Of a stretch of DNA of 64,000 bases, positions 20,649 to 31,596 are shown one piece after another. A model generated the notes under the pieces. That model made no database searches. It saw nothing but the letters and a program-made list of their open reading frames with translations, and had not been told where the DNA came from. Location: the NCBI GenBank assembly GCA_963682025.1, contig OY821519.1, positions 74,704,314 to 74,768,313 on the forward strand. Reading direction: 5' to 3'. Source of the stretch: Cordilura impudica. Its lineage: Eukaryota; Arthropoda; Insecta; Diptera; Scathophagidae. The position numbers and the translations under genes were made by a program. Positions within the stretch are counted from its first letter, which is position 1. Each line of letters begins with the position of its first letter.

Positions 20649-23175
20649 CACTGTGGAACAAATTCAGGTTAGCAAACGTTATGTCAATTCTGAGAGTGAG
20701 GGTGAAAATAGATGCTAAATTAGAAGACCCCTATCGCGGCGTTTGTTTTTGTTAGTTCGAATTTTTTTTTTAATCGAACTTTGCCGTCAAATGGCGATTT
20801 TCAGCATATTGTTTTATGGTTTTTTTGGCTATAACTCGTCGACTAATTGATATTTTCTCAATCTGGAAAAGTCAAATTATTGCTAGAGACCTCTGAAACC
20901 ATCAAAATTTTTAAAAAAATTAATTTAGAATATTTTTGTGGTGCTTATGAAGCAAAATGTTGGAAAAAATTTTTTTTTCATGCTTTTTGAAAATATTTTC
21001 CACAAAACTGAGTTTTTTTTGCTTCCTGGTTGATCTATAATATGCTTCTCAGTTTCTTCAATACATTTAATTTGAAAAGAAAATGATCTTAGTCGATAAT
21101 TTGCGTTAGAAATCCCAAAACCATTAAATAAATAGCGATTTAGGTAGAAGTAATTAAAAAGGGAAGTTCCAAGAATTTGGAATTAGTAAAACAACTTTTT
21201 TGTTTTCAACCACCGCACAGGTAGCAATTTTTTTTTATTTCGTACAAGCGAACTAATTTCAAAAATGAAGATTCAGTTAAGACTAGAAACTCAGCCGAAG
21301 CTGATGTCTTTTAATATTCGCTCGGTCCTGATAAAATTCGCTATTAATTTTTTTGGAACTTATTTCATTTTGTGAGTGATTTAAGTTAAGTGCATCGGTT
21401 TCATAAAAATAACAAAAAAAAAAAAAAAACATTGTATAATATATATTGTACTAAAAATGTCGGAACCAAAATGTAAAATGGACCATTTTTGTAATGTTTG
21501 TGAACGTTTCTTAGCAAGCGATGAAAAATGTGGCAATGCGAGTGATTTTTTTTTTTAAGCCTATAAACAATATATCTCGCAAGAGTTTATCACTGACATA
21601 AACTATGCCCCTAAAAAAGTTTGCTTTAATTGCTGTTCAACTCTTATGCAATGGAAAAGTGAAAAGAAGAAGGCTATGACTTTTGGTATACCAATGATGT
21701 GGTTAGACAACAACCCGCATCAAGAAGAAAATTGCTATGGAAGTATCAACTACCATAAAACTTTGAACAGAAGGAAAGCAAAGAATAAAACTAATGTAGC
21801 AGTGCCAAGTGTCCAATTACCATTACCGCACTCAGAATTCGTTCCAGTTCAAACAAACCGAAGTATTGATCTTCAAACAGATATCAGTACTACAACCGCC
21901 GCTGCTACATCCATGGATTTCTTCTCAGACTACGACCCTGGTGAAGGTACATCCTATGAAACATCAAAGGACCCAATCCTAGTCACACAACACCAATTGG
22001 ATGGAATTGTTGCAAATTTGTGTTTGACTCAGAAAAAATCGGCGAAAGGTACCAAAGTAACAGCTTATCGAAAACGCCAAAAAGAGTTAGAAAAGTTCTT
22101 CAATGTGAATGATGCCAAAAATTACGTCTATTGCAACCATATTAAAAAGTTAATGTAGACGATAGGATTAACGATAGGATTAACCTATAAAAAGATCATC
22201 GATAGTTCACTAATCAGCTTAAAAGTTGTGCTTTTGCACAAGACAAATAGAATGTCTTTTGTTCCGATTGCGAATAGCACTGATACTAGTGAAAATTTCG
22301 ATAATTTGAAACACACTCTAAAATTAGTCAAATATAACGAACACCAGTGGCGCATTTGCTGCGACGTCAAAATAGTTTCATTGATCACAGGCTTAACAGC
22401 ATTCAAAACGACTGAAAACTATTATCGTTTCAGGTACAGAGGAAAGAAATCTCCAGATGCAATACTCGCTGAAATTTGTTGGTGGTATAAAAACACCTTT
22501 GAAGAAGAGGAAGACGAGGAAAAATAGGAAGAAAGGGAAGACAAAAATTAAATTCCAGAATATCTGTTGGACGAAATTATCGACCTTTCTGATGATGATG
22601 ACGATGACCAAGATATTAGAGAGAGCAGTGATGTTGATCCACAGCCGCCTGCTAAACGGCAACTGGCCAAATCATTAATTTAATTTATTTAATTTTTTAC
22701 TTAAAACTTTTCATAACTAACATTTCAAAAATATATTTTTTTCCATATTTTTATAATTTCTTTTTCAATATTTCTTCAAAACCAACACTGAGCAAAATTG
22801 GTACATAAAAAATGAGAAGTAAATTAATATTAAGCTGGAAAACGCAAGTTTTGTATTATGATTATTTTCTTTTCAAGTGAAATTTATTGAAGAAACTGAG
22901 AAGCATATTATAGATCAAACAGAAAGCAAAAAAGACTTAGTTTTGTGGAAAAAATTTTCAAAAAGCATGAAAAAAAAATAATTTTTCCAACATTTTGCTT
23001 CATAGCCCCGCAAAAATTTTCTAAATCAATTTTTTTAAAAACTTTAATTATTGCACAGGTCTCTAGCAATAATTTGGCTTTTACAGATTGAAAAAATATA
23101 AATTAGTCGACGAGTTATAGCCAAAAAACCAAATAAACAATATGCTGAAAATCGGCAATTTGACTGCAAAGTTCC
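20649..23175 (+). mobile_element. DNA transposon E2b (family T), internally deleted and right-truncated
   Basis: The left end CACTGTGGAACAAATTCAGG (20649) and several hundred following bases are nearly identical to E2a. The right subterminal sequence runs to GACTGCAAAGTTC (about 23173), then changes to unrelated DNA, so about 170 bp including the terminal repeat is missing. It carries the N-terminal coding region and the acidic C-terminus, but the central region equivalent to E2a 11095-11600 is deleted. It lies on the plus strand, opposite to E2a. Confidence 0.85.
21457..22680 (+). pseudogene. E2b transposase-like gene, central core deleted
   Basis: The ATG at 21457 gives CNVC cysteines, then an in-frame TAA at 21556 just after a poly-T run. 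The same frame continues with KKVCFNCCSTLMQW, MTFGIPMMW and QLPLPHSEFVPV, a Ser/Thr-rich linker, then AYRKRQKELEKFFNVND, to a stop at 22156. Shifted frames give IDSSLISLKVVLLHKT (22180-22240) and KYNEHQWRICCDVKI. At about 22400 the reading jumps directly to YRFRYRGKKSPDAILAEICW and the acidic tail, ending PPAKRQLAKSLI. Roughly 200 residues of the core are therefore missing. The same architecture as E1 places it in family T. Confidence 0.75.
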
Positions 23176-23370
23176 GTGGCTATGCGTGACGTGCGTGTAT
23201 ATGTCAAAGTTAATCTTTTTCTACAGCAAGTATATCCAAGTTGATTAGATAAGGGAAAATGGGTATTAAATCCCTCCGTGACTGTGCGTGACCATGCGAA
23301 ACTCCATGCATAACTGTGCGTGACTGTTTTAAAATTAATATTTGGCCACAACAAGTCGACGAACTAAGTT
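23176..23370. repeat. Short direct repeats of TCCGTGACTGTGCGT type
   Basis: CCCTCCGTGACTGTGCGTGA (about 23271) and CCCTCCGTGACTGTGCGTAA (about 23407), plus further GCGTGAC units, lie between E2b and the Tc1 remnant. Probably the end of an unidentified repeat. Confidence 0.5.
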
Positions 23371-23429
23371 TCAGATCGATCGGATGAGGGGAATTGAGGT
23401 TTTAAACCCTCCGTGACTGTGCGTAATCT

Positions 23430-24060
23430 TGTTTTCACAGAAAGTGTACGGGTGTCCTGGTTGAAGATATAATTTGGCGGCAATGGGGCTGAAATGGGTC
23501 TTTAAAATGTCGATATATTTTTTGCGATCTAATATTCCATCGACTATATGCAAACCCCCGACACCACCAGCACTCATACATCTCCTCACCAATACTAAGC
23601 CATGTTTAAAAGAGGTACATAGCTTTTTATCTCTTAATTTTTCATTGACCTTCCTGCACACCGTACACCTACCGTCATCACCACACATGTTAAATTTGCT
23701 TTCGCCTGTGAAAATAACACGATTCCAGAACTCCATTGTCTCATCTTTATGGGTTCTATCACACTCAAAGCGATTTTTGTTGTTGGTCTTCCTTATGAAT
23801 GGTTTATTTTTGGCAACCACACCGTGATAACCAGCTGCATAGATTTCGACTGTATTTATAGAAATACTGAGATCAAACTTTGTATTTATCGTTTCCGTAA
23901 GTTTTGTAGCCGGAAGTTTTGGATTTTGTTTAACTTTCCGAACTATATAACGTTTTTGATCTTCAGACAGTAAATGCGGTCGTCCAGATCTGGGAGGCTT
24001 TTCAAAGATTATGTCCGAAGTAGTTTTATCGGATATAATGCATGTCATAAAACTGTTATT
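23430..24060 (-). pseudogene. Tc1-like transposase remnant
   Basis: The minus-strand frame is open from 24048. SGRPHLLSEDQKRYIVRKVK and KLPATKLTE form the second helix-turn-helix. WNRVIFTGESKFNMCGDDGR is the first catalytic block, with G where Tc1 has D (FTDES). Near the low end LQPGHPYTF looks like a decayed QQDNDPKHT block, after which similarity stops. The N-terminal helix-turn-helix and the C-terminal catalytic region are missing. Two GTGAGCACTCA sequences, typical of Tc1 ends, lie upstream at about 24140 and 24330. Inactive. Confidence 0.75.
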
Positions 24061-24527
24061 TCAATTTGATTATGTTTTATTTTTTAAAAGTACCGTTATT
24101 ATTATCTAGTATGTAGCGAAACAAATATTAAGTACAAGTGAGCACTCACTTTTTGGAGCTAAAATTTTGTTTACTTTCTGCTTTTGTTTTAAAATTGAGA
24201 ACTATGTAATTCTTTTTAAATATTAAAGTACATAATGATAAATATTACAGTATAGTTAATAAAAAAAAATAAAAAAGTTTTGATAAAATATAAATGTTCA
24301 ATAAATATATTCATTTGAAAATTAAAGTTGGTGGTGAGCACTCAGTTTTTGAAGCGACTGTAATTCAGTTGTAACAATAAAATAATATGATAGTAGATAG
24401 GACTACCAAAATTCGGTTGGCAACAAATTCGATTATCAAAACAAATCCGTTGTCTGTGTGTTATTAAAAAAAGAGCTGCTAATTATTAAACACTTTCATT
24501 CTTCCCTTCTCCTCCAACGTTACTCAC
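24061..24527. other. Noncoding stretch with two Tc1-end-like direct repeats
   Basis: GTGAGCACTCACTTTTTGGA near 24140 and GTGAGCACTCAGTTTTTGAA near 24330 are same-strand repeats about 190 bp apart. Otherwise AT-rich and featureless up to the adenylyl cyclase splice donor. Confidence 0.5.
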
Positions 24528-24649
24528 CTGACATTTTCATGTCTTTGTATATAAATCTTATGAAATTGCGTATCACGTGGTTGACCTGCTATGTCATCTT
24601 TCATCTCCATGGCAACATGTCGCGGTAATACAGACAACAAAAGCCGTTC
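24528..24649 (-). CDS. Ac3: Adenylyl cyclase exon: entry to catalytic domain C1a
   Basis: Part of a membrane adenylyl cyclase, which makes cAMP from ATP at the plasma membrane downstream of G-protein-coupled receptors. This 122-bp exon encodes 40 codons plus two bases: [17 protein letters not shown], an acidic/glycine linker, then [12 protein letters not shown] and AG of the next serine codon. These are the residues just before the ILFADI metal-binding segment of C1a. The donor is CAG|GTGAGT (24527/24528); the acceptor reads AATAAG|GAACGG (24650/24649). The frame joins exactly to exon 53882-54031. RHVAMEMK and the [14 protein letters not shown] pattern resemble mammalian ADCY5/6, hence Drosophila Ac3 rather than rutabaga (QHVAMQMKNDI) or the ADCY8 type. 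Paralogue assignment is from memory. Confidence 0.88.
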
Positions 24650-24654
24650 CTTAT

Positions 24655-25630
24655 TTGTTGGTAATCCCATAATAATTGTCAAATGTTGAAAAGCCATTTT
24701 TTGAGGTGTTGTTTGGTTGGTTGGTTAAACGGATGATCAGGAAAATGAAAAAGATTCATGAAATTTTTATTAAAATAAATAAAACAATTAAGATAAATGG
24801 AATAAAAAATTATAATCAATAATTGCTTAAAATAATGATATATTAGGGTGCAACTTTTTAAACTCTTATATAAAATTTTAATAGCACTTCGATAGACACA
24901 GTGCATCAGTCCATAAGATATGCCAAATGGTCTTTATATTTGCACTTGTCAATACGAATATTTATTATAGTTAAATATGTATTACCCACAGAAAATTTTC
25001 CATGACTATTTTGTAATTTTAAAAATTAAAACCATTATTAGAGTTTTATGTATTTTTCTTCTGGTTTGCATTTGAACCACTGTATATTGTAGATGTTTTT
25101 ATATGATGTAATGTGATGTTAACAACATCAATATTAGCTTTAGGTTATTATAAGTTTATAGAAGTAAGCTTCATACATGTGATTCAATAATAAGATTTGT
25201 ATTTTTGTTTTTTTTTTTAATTCGATTTTCTTTCTTGTTTCTTTTTAACTTTTATGTATCTTTGAAAATAAGTTTGTTTTGTTGTATGACTCAATTGTAT
25301 TATTCTATTTCCTTACTTAAACAATGTGTTTGTTGGTAAATAAAATCAAAATTTACTTTGGTAAATTTTTTTTTCAATTTAATAACCGATTTTTTCCATC
25401 AATCAAATATTTTCTATTATGTGTAGATTGCAAGTTTTTCAGAGAAAAGCATTTATAACAAATAAGAAAGTTATAGTCAATCTATTTCGATTGTGAAATA
25501 CACTAAACCATATAATTCAAGAACGGCGCTTAAGTTCAAAATATACCATTCCCGATTTAAGTGAATTGGGGGAAAATAATATAATGAGTTTATGCTGATG
25601 TTTGTAAAAACTAAACCAGGTATTTCATAT
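24655..25630. other. Noncoding intron stretch
   Basis: AT-rich sequence upstream of the exon acceptor. The 75-codon minus ORF at 24679-24906 is incidental. Nothing recognised. Confidence 0.5.
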
Positions 25631-25789
25631 AGAACCATTTTTGATGTGTAAATATCTGCGGAGAGGGATAAATTTCTATTTCACAATACAATCACAAAAA
25701 AAGCGTAACATGTGAGACGTAAGATAAAATCGGTGTGACTTATGATTGTATTGATGAAAAAATTATGATATATAAAACCTGTATAAAAA

Positions 25790-26740
25790 TTAAAAATGAA
25801 AAATGAAATATGAAAAATAAAAAATGAAAAATGAAAAATGAAAAATTTAAAATAAAAAATAAAAAATTAAAAATGAAAAATAAAATATTAAAAATAAAAA
25901 CTTAAAAATGAAAAATAAAAAATTAAAAATAAAAACGAAAAATGAAAAATAAAAAATTAAAAATGCGAAATGAAAATGACAAACAGAAAGCCAAAAATGA
26001 AAAATTAAAAATAAAATATGTAAAATAAAAAATTAAAAAAAAAATTAAAAATTAAAAACAAAAAATGGAAAATCAAGAATAAAAAATGACAAATAAAAAA
26101 TAAAAAATTAAAATTTAAACTGAAACTGCAAACTAAAAACTTAAAAATTAAAAATAAAATATAAATAATGAAAAATAAAAAATTAAAAATGAAAATGAAA
26201 AACGAAAAACTAAAAATAAAAAATGAAAACTGCAAATGAAAAATTAATAATAAAAAATGAAAAATGAAAATGAAAACTGGAAAATAAAAAATGAAAAACA
26301 AAAACTTAAAAATGAAAAATTAAAAATTAAAAATTGAAAATGAAAAATAAAAAATTAAAAATAAAAATGAAAAATGAAAGAAGAAAAAAAAATTAAATAT
26401 GAAAACTAAAAAATGAAAAATGAAAAATGAAAAATGAAAAATACAAAATGAAAAATAAAAAATGAAAAATAAAAAATACAAAATAAAAAATAAGAAATGA
26501 AAAATGGAAAATGGAAGATAAAAGTTGAGAAATGAAAAATGAAAAATTAGAAATTAAAAATGCAAAATGGAAAATAAAAAATGAAAACTAAAAAAATAAA
26601 AAATTAAATATGAAAAATACAAAATGGAAAATTAAAAATGAAAAATGCAAGATGAAAAATTAAAAGTGACCAATGAAATATGGAAAATGAAAATTAAAAA
26701 TAAAAAATGAAAAATACAAAATGAAAAAAAAAGTAAGAAT
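25790..26740 (+). repeat. A-rich array, (ATGAAAA/AATTAAAA)n, I-a
   Basis: Irregular tandem short units built on AAAAATGAAAA, AAAAATAAAA and AAAAATTAAAA. The long Phe-rich ORFs on the minus strand (for example 26005-26301) only translate TTT-rich repeats. Confidence 0.9.
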
Positions 26741-26744
26741 ATTA

Positions 26745-27500
26745 CCCTATACCATGGTTTAGAGATCCTATCTTTCCGTCCAACTAATTCGATATAGAAA
26801 GCAAGCATTAACCAAATTTTAGTGGCATTTTTATTTATTTTTTTGGCTGCAGATATGAAAAAGTTCATGTCGGATACTATGTTTATATGGGGACTAGGTC
26901 GAAAAATGGACCAATACTGACCATATTAGATAAAGTCACTTATATTTAGAAAAAATATATACGAACCAAATTTTTTGTGTTTGATAGATATAAGTGAAGA
27001 TCGGGAAGCAGCTCTATATGAGGCCAATGATTAAGAATTGTCCTATAGGGATTATTTTTGGACTAATGATTAATGGATATAATAAATACATATTATAAAT
27101 ATATCAACCCATCTTGACTGAGATCTATATGATAATTTAGATATTATGGCAAATTATGTCGATTTCATAGAGGTCATTTTAATGGGGACTAAGTCTGAAC
27201 ATGGACCGAATTTCACCAATTTCAACAGGGTTCATCCCACAGCCAATAAAAGTTTATATACCAAAATCATCAAAATATATTCACATTTCCGACCTGTAGT
27301 TTGATTACAAGGTTTACATGGACACACAGACGGACGGACGGAAGGACGGACGAACGGACGGACATTGCTATTTCGACTCAAAAAGTGATTCTGAGTCGAT
27401 CGGTATAATTAAAGATGGGTCCAGGACGAATATTTTTGGTTATTACAAACATCAGCACAAAGTCATTATACCCAAAACACATAGTGGTATAAGGTATAAA
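26745..27500 (+). repeat. Dispersed module M, in composite copy I
   Basis: Landmarks in order: ACCCTATACCATGGTTTAGA, GGCTGCAGATATGAAAAAGT, TGGGGACTAGGTCGAAAAAT, GTGAAGATCGGGAAGCAGC, GTTTACATGGACACACAGAC, a GACGG run (27324-27365), the AGTGATTCTGAGTCGATCGG hairpin half, and the GGTATAAAA end. The first about 35 bases of a complete M, including the AGTCGGTCTAGACCGAC palindrome, are missing, as in the next copy. Confidence 0.8.
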
Positions 27501-29335
27501 AATGAAAACTACAAAATGAAAAATGAAAAATAAAAAATCAAAAATGAAAAATGAAAAATGAAAAATGAAAAATGAAAAATGAAAAATTAAAAATGAAAAT
27601 GAAAACTGAGAAATAAAGAATAAAAAACAAAAACTTAAAAATGAAAAATAAAATATTAATAATGAAAAATAAAAAATTAAAAATGAAAATGAAAAATAAA
27701 AAATGAAAATGAAAACTGAAAAATAAGAAATGAAAAACAAAAATTTAAATTTGAAAAATAAAACATGAATAATGAAAAATATAAAATTAAAGATGAAAAT
27801 GAAAAATGAAAAACAATAAATAAAAAATAAAAAAATAAAAATAAAAAATGAAAACTGGAAAATAAAAAATTAAAAATGAAATATGAATAATGAAAAATAA
27901 AAAATGAATAATTGAAAATGAAAAATAAAATATAAAAAATAGAAATTGAAAAAAGAAAAATAAAAAATTAAAAATGAAAACTACAAAATAAAAAATAAAA
28001 AATAGTAACTAAAAATAAATAAAAAATAAAGAATCAAAATTCAAAAATGAAAAATGAAAATTGAAAATGAAAACTGAAAAATAAAAAATTACAAAAAAAA
28101 AACTTAAATATGAAAAATAAGATATGAATAATAAAAAAAAAATGAAAAATGAAAAATGAAAAATGAAAAATGAAAAATGAAAAATTAAAAACGAAAAATG
28201 AAAAATGAAAAATTAAAAACGATAAATGAAAAATAAAAATGAAAAATGAAAAATGAAAATGAAAACTGTAAAATAAGAAATGAAAAACAAAAACTTAAAT
28301 ATTAAATATAAAATATGGATAATGAAAAATTAAAAATGAAAATGAAAAATGAGAAAAAAAAATAAAATATGAAAAATTAAAATGAAAGCTGAAAAATAAA
28401 AAATGAAAAATAAAAACTTAAAAATGAAAAATAAAATATGAATAATGAAAAATAAAAAATTAAAAATTAAAATGAAAATGAAAAATTAAAAATAAAACAT
28501 GAAAAACAAAAAGCCAAAAATGAGAAATTAAATTAAAGTATGAACAATAAAAAATTAAAAACAAAAAATTAAAAACAAAAAATGGAAAATAAAGAATAAA
28601 AAATGACAAATAAAAAATGAAATAAAAAAAAAAAAAAAAAATGAAAACTTGAAAATATAAAAAAAAAATAAAAATAAAATATTGATAATAAAAATAAAAA
28701 AATAAAAATTAAAATGAAAAACGAATAATTAAAAATAAAATATTAAAAATGAAAACTACAAAATGAAAAATTAAAAATAAAGAATAACAAAAGAAAATGA
28801 AAACTGGAAAATAAAAAATGAAAAACAAAAACTGAAAAATAAAATATGAAAAATGAAAAATAAAAAATAAAAAGCAAAGAATGAAAAATGAAAAAAGAAA
28901 AATAAAAAATTAAAAATGAAAACCACAAAATGAAAAATGAAAAATGAAATATAAAAAATAGAAAATAAAAAATAAATAATAAAAAATAAAAAATGAAAAA
29001 TTAAAAATGGAAAATAAAAAACTGAAAAATAAAAAATGAAAAATTCAAAATGAAATATACAAAATAAAAAGTGAAAAATGAAAATGGCAAAATGGCAAAA
29101 TGGAAAATGGAAAATAAGAGATGAGAAATGAAAAATAAAAAATGAAAAATTAATAATGCAAAATGAAAAATGCAAAATAAAAAATGAAAAATGAAAAATT
29201 ATATATGAAAAATACAAAATGAAAATTTAAAAAGGTAAAATGCAAAATGAAAGATGAATAATTAAAAGCTAACAATGAAAAATGGAAAATGAAAAATGAA
29301 AAATTAAAAATAAAAAATGAAAAATACGAAATGAA
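27500..29335 (+). repeat. A-rich array, (ATGAAAA)n-type, I-b
   Basis: About 1.8 kb of the same short A-rich units between the two modules. Uniform ATGAAAA stretches occur at 27540-27590 and 28140-28190. Minus-strand ORFs of 61-148 codons (Phe/Ile/Leu only) are artefacts of the repeat. Confidence 0.9.
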
Positions 29336-29339
29336 AAAA

Positions 29340-30065
29340 GTAAGAAAATTACCCTATACCATGGTTCAGAGACCCTATCTTTCGGTCCAACTAATTCGAA
29401 ATAGAAAGCAAGCATTAACCAAATTTGAGTGGCATTTTTATTTATTTTTTTGGCTGCAGATATGAAAAAGTTCATGTCGGATGCTATATTTATATGGGGA
29501 CTAGGTCGAAAAATGGACCGATCCTGACCATATTTAGTAAAGTCACTTATATTTAGAAATAATATATACAAACCAAATTTGAGAAAAATTTGTACAATAT
29601 TTTTGTTTTTTGATAGATTTAAGTGAAGATGGGGAATCAGCTCTATATGGCGCCTATGACTAAGAATTGTCCTATAGGGATTATTTTTGGACTAGTGATT
29701 AATGAATATAATAAATACATTCGAACCCAACTTGACTGAGATCTATATGATAATTTGGATCTTATGGCAAATTATGTCGATTTCATAGAGGTCATTTGTA
29801 TGGGGACTAAGTCTGAACATGGACCGAATTTCACCAATTTCAACAGGGTTCATCCCACAGCCAATAAAAGCTTATATACCAATCTTCATCAAAATATGTT
29901 TACATTGCGATCTGTGCGATTACAAGGTTTACATGGATACACAGACGGACGGACGGACATCACTAAATCGATTCAGAAAGTGATTAGGTCAAATATTTTT
30001 GGTAGTTACAAACAGCAGCACAAAGTCATTATACCCAAACCATATAGTGGTATAGGGTATAAAAA
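29340..30065 (+). repeat. Dispersed module M, second copy in composite I
   Basis: Same landmarks and same shortened start as 26745-27500, ending CATATAGTGGTATAGGGTAT. The two modules and their arrays are about 2.6 kb apart in direct orientation, so a duplication of module plus array is likely. Confidence 0.8.
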
Positions 30066-30334
30066 TGTAAAATGAAAAATGAAAAATAAAAAGAAAATTA
30101 AAAATGGAAGACAAAAAATGAAAAATGAAAAATAAAACCCGAAAAATTAAAAATTAACCCGTTGAAATAATTAATAATAAGAAATATTTTTATATTAACA
30201 GAGTTCCTGCAGTTGATTGCTATAAGTGATACATATATAATTGACGCTTTCTCTTTGATTTAAAAAAAATGAATTAAAAAAATTTTTATGTACTAGATGT
30301 TTACACATCTCCCCTTTGTTCGGACTCATATGAT

Positions 30335-30830
30335 TTTTTTTATTATACCGATCAACTAACAATTAGCTTCTAAGTATATTTAGCGTAAGGGTGGCCATGA
30401 AAACGTTGTAATCAAACTACAGATCGTAACAATAAATATATTTTAATGGCATATGGCATGTATAGCTTTTCTCTGCTATGGGATGTACCTTGTTGAAACT
30501 ATTGAAAATCGGTGAACATGTACCAGACCTAGCTGCCATACAATTGACCCCTATGAGATTGACTTAAGTTGCCATAAAATCCAAATTTTCATATAAATCT
30601 CCGACAAATTGAGCTTAAATGTGTTTATTCCATATATTAATCAGTGGTCCAAAAAGTCAAAAAAAAAAGCCCCATAAAAAGCTGCTTCCCGATCTTCATC
30701 TAAACTTATCAAAAACGATATGATTGCACAGATTTTTCCCAAATTTGGTTTTAACATGTTGTATAGGGTTTTTGCCAAATTTTGAAGATCTCTTGATCTT
30801 GAGAAAAATCTCTTAATGATAAATAAATAC
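30335..30830 (-). repeat. Dispersed module M, partial reverse copy
   Basis: Reverse-orientation M landmarks: TATTATACCGATCAACTAAC, AACTACAGATCGTAAC, GAAAATCGGTGAACATGTAC, CCCCTATGAGATTGACTTAA, AAGCTGCTTCCCGATCTTCA. The palindrome and hairpin sections are decayed. It abuts the tail of composite copy I. Confidence 0.65.
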
Positions 30831-31134
30831 GTCAATTTTCGTCTTTATTTATTTCTGAGTGAGCTTGAGTAGCTGCTCCTTCCGATGTCAACACTTTTAA
30901 AAATTTTAGAGAGTTTGTGTAAATTTAAAACTTTTTTTATTACTAATAGTACTCTGTCACTACCTTTTATTACAGTTTTTCATATCATCTTTGATTAGGG
31001 AAGATGTTTCTCAAAAGGTAATATTTTTAAAATTAAGAGATATATGTACATTTTTTTTTTTGCTGTTACCCTTTTTAACACATGATTAATTCAATTAGTA
31101 AGCTTTTATTGGTTTCTGAGTTATAAATAACAAA

Positions 31135-31375
31135 TAAGAAAATTATAGTGGATCCAGACCGACTCTACGATACCCTATACCACGGTTTAGTTACCCTATT
31201 TTTCGGTCTAATTAATTCGATACATAAAATAAGCATAAACTAAATTTGAGTGGCATTGTTATTAATTTTTTTGGCTGCAGATATGAAAAAGTTCATATCG
31301 GATGCTATATTTATATGGGGACTAGGTTGAAAAATGGATCGTAGGTGGAAAAATGGTATCGGTGATGTAAAATCA
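31135..31375 (+). repeat. Dispersed module M, 5' fragment
   Basis: Begins AAATTATAGTGGATCCAGAC, then CTACGATACCCTATACCACG, GGCTGCAGATATGAAAAAGT and TATATGGGGACTAGGTTGAA, and stops shortly after. 30830-31130 is plain AT-rich DNA. Confidence 0.7.
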
Positions 31376-31596
31376 TACTTAAAAACAAAATTCTGTTTAA
31401 TTTCACTATGTTTTTTAACACAGGAACCAACAAGAATACCTTATTAAGTTAGGTACTCGTATACTGTCACTTTTTAGAATATTGCATCACAAAATTTTGA
31501 TCATGCGAAAATGTCTCAATTTCTTTTAGATAAGATGTTACTTCGAGTTGTAAAGGGTCCGCCTATTAACTTTTTTTTTTTTTTTTGAAAATGCTA

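Larger units (their letters stand above)
25640..30345 (+). repeat. Composite repeat, copy I: leader-array-module-array-module-array-tail
   Basis: Parts in order: leader 25640-25790 (TTTCACAATACAATCAC, ATCGGTGTGACTTATGATTG), array 25790-26740, module M 26745-27500, array 27500-29335, module M 29340-30065, array 30065-30160, tail 30160-30345 (CTGCAGTTGATTGCTATAAG, TTTACACATCTCCCC). The same leader, array, module, array and tail occur in reverse orientation at 43900-45680, with one module. The shared outer segments show that this is one repeat unit and not a chance neighbourhood. Confidence 0.8.

Noticed and set aside
26005..29217. Long Phe/Ile/Leu-rich minus-strand ORFs (up to 148 codons) that look like membrane proteins
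   Set aside because: They are translations of TTTTTCATTTTT-type tandem repeats. Composition is limited to a few codons and no other signal supports a gene.
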